Assembly: GCA_021292105.1 (NCBI GenBank)
Contig: CM037871.1
Coordinates: 58,240,866 to 58,304,865 of the forward strand
Direction of reading: 5' to 3'
From: Anadara kagoshimensis
Taxonomy: Eukaryota > Mollusca > Bivalvia > Arcoida > Arcidae
Length of the DNA stretch: 64,000 bases
Shown here piece by piece: positions 1 through 13,397 of this stretch. A model generated the notes under the pieces. That model saw only the letters and a program-made list of their open reading frames with translations. It ran no database searches and had not been told where the DNA came from. Both the position numbers and the translations under genes were made by a program. Every line of letters begins with the position of its first letter. Position 1 is the first letter of the stretch.

Positions 1-2085
1 TATTGACTTTATTTGGCATGGTTTGCTTGAGCTATTTCTCCAATTGGCATAGCACTGTTTCGAATTATTAACTTTATTTGGCATGGTTTGCTTGAGTTAT
101 TTCTCCAATTGGCATTGCACTGTTCCGAGTTATTAACTTTATTTGGCATGGTTTGCTTGAGTTATTTCTCCAATTGGCATAACACTGTTCCGAGTTACTG
201 ACTTTATTTGGCAGGGTTTGCTTGAGTTATTTCTCCAATTGGCATAGCACTGTTTCGAGTTATTGACTTTATTTGGAATGGTTTGCTTGAGCTATTTCTC
301 CAATTGGCATAGCACTGTTCCGAGTTATTAACTTTATTTGGCAGGGTTTCCTTGAGCTATTTCTCCAATTGGCATAGCACTGTTTCGAGTTATTGACTTT
401 ATTTGGCATGGTTTGCTTGAGCTATTTCTCCAATTGGCATAACACTGTTCCGAGTTACTGACTTTATTTGGCAGGGTTTGCTTGAGTTATTTCTCCAATT
501 GGCATAGCACTGTTTCGAATTATTACCTTTATTTGGCATGGTTTGCTTGAGTTATTTCTCCAATTGGCACAGCACTGTTTCGAATTATTAAATTATTAAC
601 TTTATTTGGCATGATTTGCTTGAGCTATTTCTCCAATTGGCATAGCACTGTTTCGAGTTATTGACTATATTTGGCATGGTTTGCTTGAGCTATTTCTCCA
701 ATTGGCATAGCACTGTTTCGAGTTATTGACTTTATTTGGCATGATTTGCTTGAGTTATTTCTCCAATTGGCATAGCACTGTTTCGAATTATTAACTTTAT
801 TTGGCATGGATTGCTTGAGCTATTTCTCCAATTGGCATAACACTGTTCCGAGTTACTGACTTTATTTGGCAGGGTTTGCTTGAGTTATTTCTCCAATTGG
901 CATAGCACTGTTTCGAATTATTAACTTTATTTGGCATGGTTTGCTTGAGCTATTTCTCCAATTGGCATAGCACTGTTTCGAATTATTAACTTTATTTGGC
1001 ATGATTTGCTTGAGCTATTTCTCCAATTGGCATAGCACTGTTTCGAATTATTAACTTTATTTGGCATGGTTTGCTTGAGCTATTTCTCCAATTGGCATAG
1101 CACTGTTTCGAATTATTAACTTTATTTGGCATGGTTTGCTTGAGCTATTTCTCCAATTGGCATAGCACTGTTTCGAGTTATTGACTATATTTGGCATGGT
1201 TTGCTTGAGCTATTTCTCCAATTGGCATAGCACTGTTTCGAATTATTGACTTTATTTGGCATGGTTTGCTTGAGCTATTTCTCCAATTGGCATAGCACTG
1301 TTTCGAGTTATTGACTTTATTTGGCATGGTTTGCTTGAGCTATTTCTCCAATTGGCATAACACTGTTCCGAGTTACTGACTTTATTTGGCAGGGTTTGCT
1401 TGAGTTATTTCTCCAATTGGCATAGCACTGTTTCGAATTATTAACTTTATTTGGCATGGTTTGCTTGAGCTATTTCTCCAATTGGCATAGCACTGTTTCG
1501 AATTATTAACTTTATTTGGCATGGTTTGCTTGAGCTATTTCTCCAATTGGCATAGCACTGTTCCGAGTTACTGACTTTATTTGGCATGGTTTGCTTGAGT
1601 TATTTCTCCAATTGGCATAGCACTGTTTCGAATTATTGACTATATTTGGCATGGTTTGCTTGAGTTATTTCTCCAATTGGCATAGCACTGTTTCGAATTA
1701 TTGACTTTATTTGGCATGGTTTGCTTGAGTTATTTCTCCAATTGGCATAGCACTGTTTCGAATTATTAACTTTATTTGGCATGGTTTGCTTGAGCTATTT
1801 CTCCAATTGGCATAGCACTGTTCCGAGTTACTGACTTTATTTGGCATGGTTTGCTTGAGTTATTTCTCCAATTGGCATAGCACTGTTTCGAATTATTAAC
1901 TTTATTTGGCATGGTTTGCTTGAGTTATTTCTCCAATTGGCATAGCACTGTTTCGAATTATTAACTTTATTTGGCATGATTTGCTTGAGCTATTTCTCCA
2001 ATTGGCATAGCACTGTTTCGAATTATTGACTTTATTTGGCATGGTTTGCTTGAGCTATTTCTTCAATTGCCTTAAAACTGTTTCG
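1..2085. repeat. 65-bp satellite array, about 32 copies, open at the left window edge
   Basis: Head-to-tail units of 65 bp run from base 1, built around TTTATTTGGCATGGTTTGCT and TTTCTCCAATTGGCATA. Variant positions recur in several copies (GAGCTATT/GAGTTATT, TTTCGAATT/TTCCGAGTT, GGCATGG/GGCAGGG), and blocks of units with the same variant order repeat, which points to higher-order amplification. One copy near 590 carries a 9-bp slip duplication. The last units decay after 2060 and end at a poly-T run. The left boundary is outside the window. No open frame is maintained. Confidence 0.97.
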
Positions 2086-2395
2086 ATTTTTTTTTTTTAC
2101 TTTATTCGCATGGTTGCTTTGTTTGGACTACAATAATACCATGGCTAGTATCAAAAGGAAATAAACCCATATTTGCAGCATTGAACAATATAAAAACAAC
2201 ATCTAAGAACACGACAGCAAACAACGACTTAATCATTATAAACAAACATACCAAACCATGTCTAAATAACAAAAAGGATAAATAATTGGAAATGGTCGGT
2301 CAAGACTGAGTCTGAGCTATGTCCCAGAATAAGCGTTTTAAATAAACGTTGTGTTAATCTAGAACTTGAAATTATCAATTTCAGAGCGTTTTAAG

Positions 2396-2553
2396 CAGGG
2401 GTAATGAATAGCAGGTGTCCAGTAGCCCATGGCTACTAAAACAATCAGTCTGGGTCCCTTAATATTTACACACTTTAGCTATTTATTACTATTACAACTT
2501 CTTTTTATGAAGTGAGCTGGGCCCCTAACTCAAAATAGTTAAGGTTCATCCTG
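2396..2553. mobile_element. Short CAGGG-ended TIR element, copy 1
   Basis: About 158 bp, beginning CAGGGGTAATGAA and ending TTCATCCTG, so the ends are imperfect inverted repeats. TTAAG lies on both sides and may be a target duplication. A second copy with the same body (AGTAGCCCATG, CAGTCTGGGTCCCTTAA, GTGAGCTGGGCCCCT) lies at 15006-15160. It is non-coding and non-autonomous. The CAGGG end is of the kind seen in hAT elements, but the superfamily is not certain. Confidence 0.7.
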
Positions 2554-4475
2554 TTAAGAATGATTTGGCTGCTATTTTTATTGTTTGCATTTCGCTATGC
2601 CATCACTTACATTCAGTGACACAGTTTTTTGTATAAATATACAGTGCCATTACATCTTTCGTTAAAAATACCCACCATATTGATTGTTTGCCATCCACAT
2701 GATTGTAGAATGTTAATGAAATCGTTCTGACAGATAACCATGGATATTTTAGTTACTTTAGATCGAAAATAGAGAACAGTAATATTTTATTAAATGATAT
2801 AGTTTAATCCAGTGGCTGATAGTTAACTACGATATTAGCTCTAAATATGGTACAAAACATCTTTAAATAGAATGTGATTTTAATTGATGTTCTGATGGAA
2901 ATCGTATAGTTTGTGTTATTTAAATTGATTGGATTTCTGGTAATGGGATTTTACTTCAAAGTCAAGAATAAATCATCGATGGAGGCAAGAGTTGGAAGTG
3001 GGTATATTAATCTGCAATCTTGGCCTAGAAAAATAGGTTAGGGTTAGATGCCGAAACCTTATGAACATACAATGTAGTAGATTTTGGATTTGTAGCAATA
3101 CAGGACAGACGAAATGAGTCTTGCTATCTCATGTGGCAAAGTAATAGTAGTATTTGATGAAAAATTCGCATCAAATCCCGACGAGTGTAGCTAAACTTGG
3201 CGAGATAATTTGAAACGGGAACGCTCTACAGTACAGGGGTAAAGAAGAGTTACACTCGTATTGCGAAACGTGGTGAGTTGCCAGGTAAAGCCACGTTTAG
3301 CAGTAGAAAGTGCCACTTTCTTAAGGTCTCGTAATATGAGACTAATATCCTGTATATTTAAACTACATGGGGTATCTTACTGCTGGTGAAATTCATCTTA
3401 TTGCCATTTACCAAATTGATTCAGTGTATCTGTATTATCTGATCTATTCAATAAATTTTGAATTCGCATGCAATGTGCTATAGTAAACCATCACAACTAA
3501 CAACATAATGACTGTTTCTTTTGGGAGAGGGATGTTGTTTGTTGCACATTGTAAACCGTCGCAATTGCTATGGACCAGGTAATGTAACACAAGATGGTAT
3601 TGTATTGGGAATTGATACCAATATTTCTGATCTGCTTTTATACAAAATAGTGAAATTATGACTACCAAAATATTGCTAGTGCATAAATGAACTATCCATC
3701 CAATAACACAAGACGGCGGTACTGAATCAACCAACATGGCTCACCCACGTGATTTTACTGGCTAATCATTCTTCAAAACACACACACACACACACGCGCG
3801 CGCGTTAAATCCTAGAAATAGGTAACGAGAGAAGAATACTTAGTAAGCAATATCAAACAACCCCCAAAGCATGTTGTCTTTATGACAAATATAATTATAC
3901 AAGCGGCGGCTAACGTTTATATCTTTTGATAAGAGAATCCGGTTTCTTAACGGAATTATACATAATTGATACACTTCAACGTTTTCATATAGGCTTATGT
4001 AGATTTTTTATTTCATACAAAATCCATTTCAATGTCAAATAATGTCACCTGCCTGTTTCTTAAGATTAGCGCTGGTCGCCAATATATCATCACTCAGACG
4101 TCAAGTGGAATTTTTTATAAATATCATGTAACGGAATAGTGGCAAACTCAATTTCATTGTTTATTAGATACAATCAGTATTAATGGAACGAAATAGTGAC
4201 AAACTTTCGATTTCAATGTTAAATGTTATCTGTACAAGGTCAGATCAGGGATTTCATTATGGATTTACGTGTATATGTAAGAGTCAATCTATAATACTCG
4301 GCATTCTATAGAATGACTAAATATTTTTAAGTTTTATTCTATACCCATCGTTATGAAAGCTGTGATTTCACATTTGCCGTTGGTTTGAACGATGTAACGT
4401 AATTTTGAACAATCGTCTTTGGACTACTAGTATCTGGAACTAAATATGACACTAGTATTGAGACTAATAAGTGGA
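2554..4475. other. Non-coding stretch, no gene seen
   Basis: AT-rich sequence without a supported exon. The only structured feature is a CA/CG dinucleotide run at 3779-3804. A 97-codon minus-strand open frame at 3444-3737 has no recognisable domain. Confidence 0.6.
3779..3804. repeat. (CA)n(CG)n microsatellite
   Basis: A CA run passes directly into a CG run, a compound dinucleotide repeat of about 26 bp with alternating purine-pyrimidine (Z-DNA-prone) sequence. Confidence 0.95.
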
Positions 4476-4543
4476 AGCTTTAAGTACAATGTATATCTAT
4501 ATCAAATCAAGCTTTAAGTACAATGTATATCTATATCAAATCA
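4476..4543. repeat. 34-bp tandem duplication
   Basis: Two adjacent identical 34-bp units beginning AGCTTTAAGTACAATGTATA. It lies at the 3' edge of the minus-strand retroelement copy that starts near 4550, so it may have arisen at that insertion boundary. Confidence 0.9.
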
Positions 4544-4549
4544 ACAGAA

Positions 4550-5340
4550 AAATATTGTTCGTGACAAAAGGGCATCACGAGTCAGAGCAACAAGGAACTT
4601 ATCATAAAGAACCTATACATCGAAAACCAAACATGCCACCATGGCCAAACCACAATCCCAAAGCAAAGTAAAACCTATATATAGCATATAAGATTAAACA
4701 CGTGAACTTCCACCAGGGCAACGAGACAGGTGCCCCAGAGGGTAAGCACCTACTAGCTACATCGTCACGTGTTTAATCAAAACTGGAATGAAAGGAACAT
4801 AGAACTATGGGACGCCAAATATATCCAGGGTAATTATGGATACAGATATCATACTTATCAAAAAATTGTGATTAGTCCATAAAACATTTTGAGGGTCATG
4901 ATAAGCCTAGGTTTGCAATATCCTTGCGTCCACAATTTATAAGCAGCTTGCTTCGGTGTATAAAGTTCCCAAATTGTGAAAGATATACCATACCCTACGA
5001 ATTGAGACACAAATATATAAGCAGGAGAAGAAGGTATATTGTTATAGAAGAGGAAAGTTTACAATCGAATAATTAAAGTCATCGCGTTTATCATACAACT
5101 TCAAATGTAGCCTTTCGTTGGCATCATAATTGAGATATGTCTAAATATGAAGAAGTTTGAGAATCTTCTATTTCAAGCTCACTGAGATAGATGGCATCCA
5201 CACAATCAGCAAAGTCGGATTATTAATAGATAAAACGTCATTTATATATCAGTATGTGGAGTTGAACGATTTAATCTTGTCTCCAGATTTACCAAGGTTC
5301 TGCATAATGCAGTAAGATAACAACCATTGCCACAAGAACA
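4550..5340 (-). mobile_element. Penelope-like retroelement, 3' part (copy 1)
   Basis: Read on the minus strand this copy holds the end of a reverse transcriptase domain (roughly 5340 to 4900), a 3' untranslated block with the family signature CTAGCTA...GGTGCTTACC, GTGGAAGTTCACGTG and CTTTGCTTTGGGATTGTG, and one unit of the family's 3' tail. The coding part is broken. The same 3' block recurs at 7285, 22585, 23600, 26820, 60735 and 62985. Assignment to Penelope-like elements is an inference from the GIPMGTN reverse transcriptase motif of the copies at 23030 and 46134. It is 5'-truncated. Confidence 0.75.
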
Positions 5341-5830
5341 AGCAACAACAAATGGACATTATCATGGTTAAGAAACATTGGTAACTAACAATAGCATTTA
5401 TCAGTATCTATGTTCTCCATTAAAACTGTTTGAACATGATTTTATGCCACGTACATCAGATTTAGTGACAAGCTCTACAAGCTTGCATATTTTTGGTTGC
5501 TTAGACTTGGGTATCATGTCCCAGTGGCTTTTAAATTTAAAATGCTAGTAAATTAATGATGGCACCAGTATAATGGAGAAATAAGTAGCATGGGATGTTG
5601 AATTGTTTAAGTTTGACAATGTGGTCCAGTGTACTGGTTTTGTAAAGGTTAAAATAAGTCTACAGAAGTGCAATCAGATCAGAAACACTTGTACAAACTT
5701 GTACAGCGCATGAACTTGTGTTTCGATTAACCTTGATTGATAAAAAATTGTCTTGTCCCGTATAGCTGAAAATTTCCTATTGAAATGTAAAACAATAACC
5801 AACCAGCCAATCTTAAAAAGATACAATATG

Positions 5831-6009
5831 CAGTCATACCTGTCAATAAAGGTCACCAAAGAGAACCAGTAAATGTGGTCTTTATGGGCAGGTGGCCTTT
5901 ATATACAGGTTCAATTAATATGAATAAAGAAGAATTTGGATACAATTACACTGGCCTTTATAAGCAGGTGGCCCTTATATAGAGATAACTTTTAAGACAG
6001 GTTAGACTG
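5831..6009. mobile_element. About 170-bp MITE (CAGTCAAACCTG family), copy 1
   Basis: Near-palindromic non-coding element with ends CAGTCATACCTGTC and GACAGGTTAGACTG. The body repeats AAAGGTCACC and GGTGGCCTTTATA in both orientations. Related copies lie at 9728, 10837, 35223, 38110 and 45825. The best preserved copy (38110-38290) is flanked by TA on both sides, as expected of a Tc1/mariner-type MITE. Confidence 0.8.
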
Positions 6010-6404
6010 TACATGTATAATATAAACAATCAGTAAAATAAAACATTTTATTTTTTTCTGGAACAACAAATAAGAGTACATAACACACTAATATAAGTTA
6101 ACAAAGTAATGAAATATGATGAAGACAATATGCTACTGCTTTTAAAAGTCATACTTAAACTATAATTCCAATTAAATAAAACAAAACTACATCATTAGAT
6201 TCACATGGTGAAGTTTATAGAAATCTTTCCTAGCTCAGATTGAATGTATGGAGTCTGTATGTTGACTTGTAAAAAAGAAGTTATTTTAATTTCTGAACGG
6301 AATTTCTTATTTCCTAATTATTATTTAAATATTTAATCCATTTATTCCTCAAAAGTAATTTTGTATTTTCAAAATAGTATTCACTTATCTTACTCAGTGT
6401 GTTT

Positions 6405-6690
6405 AAACCACTTCAAGTTGTAAGTGCCCTCTGTAGCGGCCACAGGTGGCCTACTCTTTTCGAAATCTACAGAGGTGTGTTTAGCATGCACAGAGACATG
6501 GGACCTCGGTTTTAAGTCTCATCCAAAAGATGTAAGACTCTTCTAGTACTTTCAGCTTTTTACAGCTCTAGTATGGAAAGGAGATGAAAATCATCTCAGA
6601 AAATTCCCAAGTACCAAGTGAGGTTCAAACCCAAAACCTTAGACTTAGAAAGTTGGTGACAGTACCATTCTGCCATGTCCGCCCATTAAA
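6405..6690 (-). mobile_element. tRNA-derived SINE, family C (single copy here)
   Basis: On the minus strand the element opens with a tRNA-like head (box A-like GGCAGAATGGTA, box B-like GGTTTGAACC at 6622-6632), followed by about 220 bp of body containing the GGGACCTCGGTTTTAAGTCTC type segment in inverse sense. Box spacing fits an internal RNA polymerase III promoter. It shares the tRNA head plan but not the tail of the other SINE families in the window. Confidence 0.65.
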
Positions 6691-7284
6691 TGTGTATTCA
6701 ATGCGTGTCGTACAAAAAAATTCTTCCTACTAGGTGTACAAAAATCGATTTTGTTTCAGAAAAAACATGATAGATAAAATTAATAACTTTTACTTGCATT
6801 TTTTTCAATAATCTCATTCATTCAAAATTCAAATCAATATCCTCAAACATTTTAAAAAACAAAGAAACTGCTCTCTCTCGCTCGCTCCATAGAAAACAAA
6901 CTGCTCTCTCTCCATAGAAAACAAAGAATCCAATTTCTCTCTAAATATAGGAAAAAAGATTCAATGTCAATTTCTATCACCATGGTGAATTTAATGATGG
7001 CATCAAACAATAATAATAAAAAAAAATCAATATAAACTAATATGCTATAAAACTCTTGTGGATGTATATAATTATGAAAAGTAAAATGCACAACCAAAAA
7101 CAGATATAATGTTAATGTATCTGGTGGTCACTTGTGTTGTTATTTGGTGGTCACTTGTATAGTTATCTGGTGGTAGTTCTACTGTATATTCAATGATGTG
7201 CTTTTTAAATATAATTCATTATTTTGTTATAGGATTTATGCATGATGTCCAACATTATTACTATCATAAACTGTAAATTAAGAG

Positions 7285-7445
7285 TGTTTGAGAACATGTG
7301 GGGCAGATTAGCTAGCTAAACAAGACGTGCTTACCCTTCCAGAGCACACAGCCTCACTTCTTTAATGAAAGTTCACATGTTTAACTTAATTTGCCAGTTT
7401 GAAAGTTTTACTTTTCTTTCTGATTGTGATTTTGATTTCTTTTTG
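7285..7445 (+). mobile_element. Penelope-like 3' end fragment (copy 2)
   Basis: Contains the family's 3' block: TTAGCTAGCTAAACAAG, GTGCTTACCCTTCC, AAAGTTCACATG and CTTTCTGATTGTGATT. Only the 3' untranslated region and one tail unit are present. Diverged from the copies at 22.6-27.2 kb, so probably older. Confidence 0.7.
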
Positions 7446-7751
7446 ATTATTAATATCATTATTTTACAGTTTAATAGCTAATGGTTTATAATTCAAAAAA
7501 AAATTTTGGACAGAAGGAAAGAAACTCATATTTTAATATTCCTCTGTTTTCGAAAAGCAGGGGATAAAAAAGTTAAAGACCATCTCTTCACTGAATTCAC
7601 ATGGTTGATTTTCCCAGAACTGTTAAGGCAACCTATATGTGGAAGCGACTGTTCATAAACATTCCTTTCACTATACAAGTTTACTTTACATCATCATTAT
7701 ACACAGAGTTGACTACATAATCAAATAAACAATAATTTCTGTAAAATCCAT

Positions 7752-7918
7752 ATATAGCTTGGCCTCAGAACCTTCTTGTAGAATATATAACTTGGTCTCA
7801 GAACCTTCTTGTATAATACATGTATCTATATAACTTGGCCTCAGAACCTTCTTGTACAATATCTATATAACTTGGCCTCAGTACCATTTGTATAATAAAT
7901 ATATATATATATCTTGGC
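7752..7918. repeat. Short tandem array built on CTTGGCCTCAGAACCTTC
   Basis: Four degenerate units of about 40-55 bp, each containing ACTTGGCCTCAGAACCTTCTTGTA followed by a variable AT spacer. No coding content. Confidence 0.8.
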
Positions 7919-9727
7919 CATTTGGAGCAGATTTTACAAAAATGACTTCATGTCACATGAATTATAAAGCACCATATATGTTTTGGCAAGCAATTCAAAG
8001 TTAACAGAAATACACCAAACATGGACAACAACATGTGCATCTTATGTTTACAGACAAATTGTAGCGCATTGTTTATTTCCAGGAAAAAATTGTTTTCAGA
8101 AACAAGAATGCATATATATGAAAACTTAAAATTCATGTATTTTGATGAGAAATAAATTAATATCTAAACAATGTCAATTTGATGGAAATGCCAAATATAT
8201 ACTACATTATTATTAATAAAAAAACTATTGTAATATATGCATATAACTCTAAGACTAATGTCAATTTGATTAGAAAACCATATACAGTTGAATTTAATTA
8301 CCTCGAAATGTTTGACTAGATAAACTGATGGCAATTAAAATCAAAACCAAACAAGGCGGGTGTAACTCATAAAATTTGTCAAACTTTTAGCAGACCTGTC
8401 TGACCATTTTTAGATATCAAAGTTGGGGGGTAACCAAACTTAATCTTAGTTAAATAAGAGTAACTCCTTCTGAGCTTTTAACTTTGTCTAAAATTCAAGA
8501 TATCTAAATTCATGATAATGAAATTCCAACTATATAAGTAAGTCTAATGTTAATGCCTTTTGCTTGATAAACCATAATGCCATTCACATAATGTGACCTA
8601 AAAGAATATCAATTTAATGTAAAAATCAGAATGACATATGCAGGTAATAGAAACATCGATGAAACTATAATGCCCTACCCAGAACTCCACACCTTATGCC
8701 AATTGTAAGGGAAACAAGAACATTCAAATTAATGTTATTTTGATTGGAAAATCAGAATGCCATAAATGTAACTCTATAACCAAAGTCACAACACACACAG
8801 TTCTAAAACTGTCATTTTAATGGGAAAACAAAATATCATAAAAATCAAAAATTTTGAAAATAATAAGTAGTATTTTCATCTATTAATCAAATTTCTTAAA
8901 AAAGGTATTTTATAGTCACATGTATTATATCTTAAATTGGAATTGTAAGACTAGGGTCTATAGTGTAACAATGGTGTAGAAATTTACTTTGAAAAGGTAT
9001 ACATGTATAAATAAAGGGTGTGACATCTCTGCTAATGCTAGGGGTTGTTTGGCATAGAAACAAGAGATCAACTTGCCAAACATTACCACTTATCTGAGAT
9101 CCAGATTTACATGTATTATGAGGGAATATACATGTAAAAATACCTTGGAAACATCTCGTTTAAAAATTTATAACCTATCGGTATATCTTAATAAATAATA
9201 ATAAGACTTTGTACATACATCTGTATATAAAATTCATAAATCCAAGCACACAGTTAAACTAAAATTATATAAGCTTTGTAACAAAAGTAAAACTGCAAAC
9301 AGACACACACACACACACAAAAAAAAAAAAATAAATAAATAAAAAAATATTAAATTAAAAGAATGGATATGTATTATTGATGTTATTACTAATTTGACAT
9401 TTTTTCACCCAGTACACAAGAGCCATTTTTGAAGAATAGGATCACAATCATGAATTCTGGAAAATTATTATTACATATTTCTGTCAATGTGTGAAACAAC
9501 TTAGGTGATATGGACTTAAGACAGAATGTGACATCTTAGTTGATTTACCTCAAATCTTTCCAAGTAAAACATTTTTGACAGCATGTCACCCATGTTTTTC
9601 TAAATAAATTCATGGTTAGACATTTTTGGCCCTCTACAGAGGAGTATTAATCATGAGCAATGGTAATAAAGAAGTAGTCCATCATAAAACAAAACATTTC
9701 TCATACATGTTACATATAGTCAATATA
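7919..9727. other. Non-coding AT-rich stretch, no gene seen
   Basis: No exon, RNA gene or long repeat is supported here. A short CA run passing into poly-A lies near 9303-9345. Small open frames such as 7948-8136 (minus) have no recognisable features. Confidence 0.55.
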
Positions 9728-9890
9728 CAGACAAATATGTCTAAAAAGGTCACCCAAGAGAACCAGTAAAAGAGGTTTTTATGGGCAGGTGGCCTTTATA
9801 TAAAGGTTAAAAGGTATGGATAAAGAGCAATTTGAATAAAATTTTACTGGCCTTTAAAGAAGGTAACCCTTATATAAGTCAGGTTTGACT
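9728..9890. mobile_element. CAGTCAAACCTG MITE, copy 2
   Basis: Same organisation as the element at 5831: CAGACAAATATGTCT at the left, AGTCAGGTTTGACT at the right, with AGAACCAGTAAAAG and GGCAGGTGGCCTTTATA inside. Ends are more decayed than in the copy at 38110. Confidence 0.75.
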
Positions 9891-10836
9891 AAAAATAATT
9901 TCTTATGAATTAAACTGACAATTTTAACCAGCTTTAAGTAAAATTCTGATATATGTATTTTTGATGATGGAGTTGAGGAATGATGTTTTAGGCCCAATAC
10001 TGCAATGGAAATCAGTTCTATCCGTAAACACTATACACATTTTATTTTTGATGTTATAATATATTTGAAGGAACATAAATACTGGTATTCTGTGCTCTTT
10101 AAGAACACAAATTGTGAACATGAGGTTAACCTGCTGCTAAAGTTGGGACTTCACAAGATATGACAACAATGATAACCTTATGAACAAGCCCTTAAAAATT
10201 ATGTCTTTGCAATTTGAATGCAGTTGGTCAGAAGTATTTTATGTACCTTGCAATGTATTCTACAGTTGGAACACAGGGGTATTTGAGTATTTTGCTTTAA
10301 TAAATGATATATTTGTAATAAATGACCCACACAGGTCATATTTCTGAACTACACAAGCCATATTCTACACTTGCCATATTCAAGATTTTTTTAGTTTTTA
10401 TTTTTCTTATATATTTTGGTGTCATATTCACAATTTGAAACCGGGACGCACTGGTTTGACAAAATTTTTAACTAGCAGTACCAAAACTACCATAATATGG
10501 CAAGAACTTCAAAGAGCCTGTCACAATGAACAAGACTTGTCTACAAGTGGTGATTCATAAGTTTATGTATTTGAAATGTCTTTGCCAAAGATTCCACGGC
10601 ACCGATGTCGATGTGAGTGAAATGAAGACTCAAGTACCCTTTGTTGTTATAGATAAAAAAAATCTTAACTTTTTGGCAATACCTTTTAATTTTTTATTTT
10701 ACGGCAAAATACTGCTCTTTCTTAATAAATAAAAAAAAACAAGTACACAGCTCCCTACCCCTGATCACAGACTATCCATTCTTCAATATAAATCTGGTCT
10801 TATAAAAGGGATGTTTACACTATAGTATTTCACTGT

Positions 10837-11016
10837 AGAGTCAACCCTGTCTAAAAAGGCCACACAGAGGGAACCAGTAAAAGTGGCTTAATGGATATGT
10901 GGCCTTTATACACTGGTTCAAATAATATGAATAAAGAACAATTTAGATACAATTCTACTGGCCTTTATAAGCAGGTGACCCTTATACAGAGGTGGCCTTT
11001 ATGGCAGGTTGGACTG
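10837..11016. mobile_element. CAGTCAAACCTG MITE, copy 3
   Basis: Left end AGAGTCAACCCTGTCT, right end GGCAGGTTGGACTG. The internal GGAACCAGTAAAAGTGG and GGCCTTTATAAGCAGGTG are shared with the other copies. Non-coding. Confidence 0.75.
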
Positions 11017-11269
11017 TATAAGGTACATGACATTGCACCTTTAATGAACAAGGATGTCTGACTGCTGCTTGGTTTTAAAACAGATGGCATAGCTAGCACA
11101 TATCAAAATATCACATATATATTTTAAGCAAAGTGGCGAAGTAAAATATATCAAAATATAATTTATCATGAGAACTTTCTTTGTTATATCAGATGAAAAA
11201 AATACAGAAAGGCAAGTGTTTGAAAAACGCTTACAGAAATAAATAAAATTTTCATAAAATATACCCAAA

Positions 11270-11479
11270 TTACTCTGCTTTGACTTGGCTGCTCTCACTT
11301 TTCTCTTTTGACATGGGCTGCTCTTGTAAATTTGTACCTTTTGCTAACTGCCATAACCCACCTAAAAGCCACTGAGCTAGGTAACCCAACATGTTTATAA
11401 AAATAAGTAAAAATACTGACCCAATAAACAAAATTATAATAGTTGATACAATACTTAACTCATAACTCTGAGTGGCCAT
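11270..11479 (-). CDS. Candidate small single-pass membrane protein (69 aa)
   Basis: The frame starts MATQSYELSIV, runs through a strongly hydrophobic segment (about residues 9-32, rich in I, L, F and V), then a Trp-containing amphipathic stretch (LAQWLLGGLWQLAKG), and ends in a polar, charged tail (KEKSESSQVKAE). This N-out or N-in single-pass plan with a short charged tail is typical of small integral membrane proteins, and the abrupt hydrophobic-to-charged change is unlike the shapeless short frames around it. I do not recognise the family. It lies on the same strand as the C15orf61-like exon, about 1 kb further downstream, but its sequence does not match the expected C-terminus of that protein. 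It may instead be a chance frame or an exon of a larger gene. Confidence 0.35.
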   Translation of the reverse strand: MATQSYELSIVSTIIILFIGSVFLLIFINMLGYLAQWLLGGLWQLAKGTNLQEQPMSKEKSESSQVKAE

Positions 11480-11982
11480 TCTTATAAATAATGGATTAAA
11501 TTTGCTTGTTATTATTTAAATAAGAACTTTGTTTTTTGATAAATTTACTTAGAAGATGAATCACATCTGTTCAAAAAACTTGATTAATTGTTATTGGCAA
11601 TAACTACTATGGTGGCTGGATCAAACAAATATATAACTTTACAAAAAAAATGAAAATATCAAGTCCTTTCAAAATCTTGAATGTGGGTTTTCTTTGTACA
11701 AAAAATAGACTTTGACTTTCCCTTTGGGTGTTATAATTCCTCACTGTGCTTTACAAACAACCAGGATCCGAGACCATAGGATAAAGTAGGTAAACCTGTC
11801 AAATAAATAATAAATAAATAAATTGAACACAATTAGTTTTTTAAATCAAATTCAAACATTATTATTAAAAACAGTAAATGGAAGATTTAAATTCAAATAA
11901 AAGAGCAGTTCATGCATTTGTGTTTTTATAAATATCTCTTCTCTTAACATAAATTACAAGCTTGAAATTTGTTTTCCTTCAC

Positions 11983-12075
11983 CTTCTGAATCAAAGAGAC
12001 TGGTAAAGTGTCAACACTATTGTTGTCCTGTTGGGGATTAATGATGGTAGTGTTGTTTGCCTGAAGTATGGTTCC
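11983..12075 (-). other. Possible 31-codon coding exon
   Basis: A TTTTCTAATTAG acceptor precedes the segment and a GTGAAG donor follows it. The 93 bp between them are open in phase 0 and encode a Gln/Asn-rich peptide (GTILQANNTT at its start, PVSLIQK at its end). It lies in sense with, and about 400 bp downstream of, the C15orf61-like exon, but joining the two does not keep the reading frame. The protein is not recognised and chance is a live explanation. Confidence 0.18.
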
Positions 12076-12480
12076 CTAATTAGAAAATTAAAAGTGATTT
12101 AAAACCAAGCAGTGCTTTTACATATAGAATATCTTAGAAACAGTAGCTATAAATAAAATCAGCATTTGTTTTGATTGATTTATTACCATGATTACATCAA
12201 ATGAAAATAATAATAGTTTACATATTTGTTTAGTTAAGGGAAGATAATCCAAGTTAAAAATGTCAAAACCTCTCTAAACCTGACACCTCCCTATACCTAT
12301 GGTCCAGAGCTAGTCCAGTTTAGAAAGGTTTCACATTATAGTTCTGTCATTTATTAATTTAACCCATATATATTGTAAAGTATTGTGTTTGAAATTAAAC
12401 ACACACCCAGAGGGTCAGCTTAATAACATAATTTACCATTATGTATAGCGAGTTAAATAATGAACAACCAATATGAATTA

Positions 12481-12702
<222 letters not shown>

Positions 12703-13397
12703 TCAGGGCTCGAAATTAAGAATGCAATTGTGCTAAATTCGACCTAAATTTTGAAAATTGTGACCTAGAACTAGTTATTCTTTAGTGTGAAAATACTAAC
12801 TTCAATTTAATATTGTTGGTATTAGTCCACATAATCTCCACATGTTCTGTGTAACAGTATCATCTGAGATAGGAACTTAAATAACAAACTTGAAATATAT
12901 CATGTATTTAAATAACAAACAAGAAATATCATGTACTAGTACTATTAGTATTTTGTTTATCAATTTTAACATAATCACCTGCAACAAATGCAAAAAATTC
13001 CATTGTTATAAAAGTTATTACAAAAATTGCAGTTTCCAATTGATTTAGCATACAAGATTTAAAGGCTTGTGCAGTATTTAGCACCCACCCCTGTGTATGT
13101 ATATCAACAAAGAACAACTTCCACCATGCAAAGTGACACTGTTTTGTCAATGTGTTTGATGTCTGTCCAAAGTCAACTTTTAATAATCACTGAAAAAATA
13201 TTTATGCCAAATCAAGTACGGTATACTAGGAAACAACAAGATTGGGTAATACAGAAGAAGTTATATCCCTCATGTTACGTTCAATATCTAAGGAATACAA
13301 ATCCAATACAGTCATTCCGAAACACTTTTGGACCTCGGACATGTCTGGTAAAAAAGCATGGCTGTCCTATAAAAAATTTCGTATTTCCGGTCTGCAT

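Noticed and set aside
10526-10732. 68-codon plus-strand frame whose first half looks somewhat protein-like
   Set aside because: It ends in lysine/asparagine-rich AT sequence, has no convincing splice sites, and matches no family I know.
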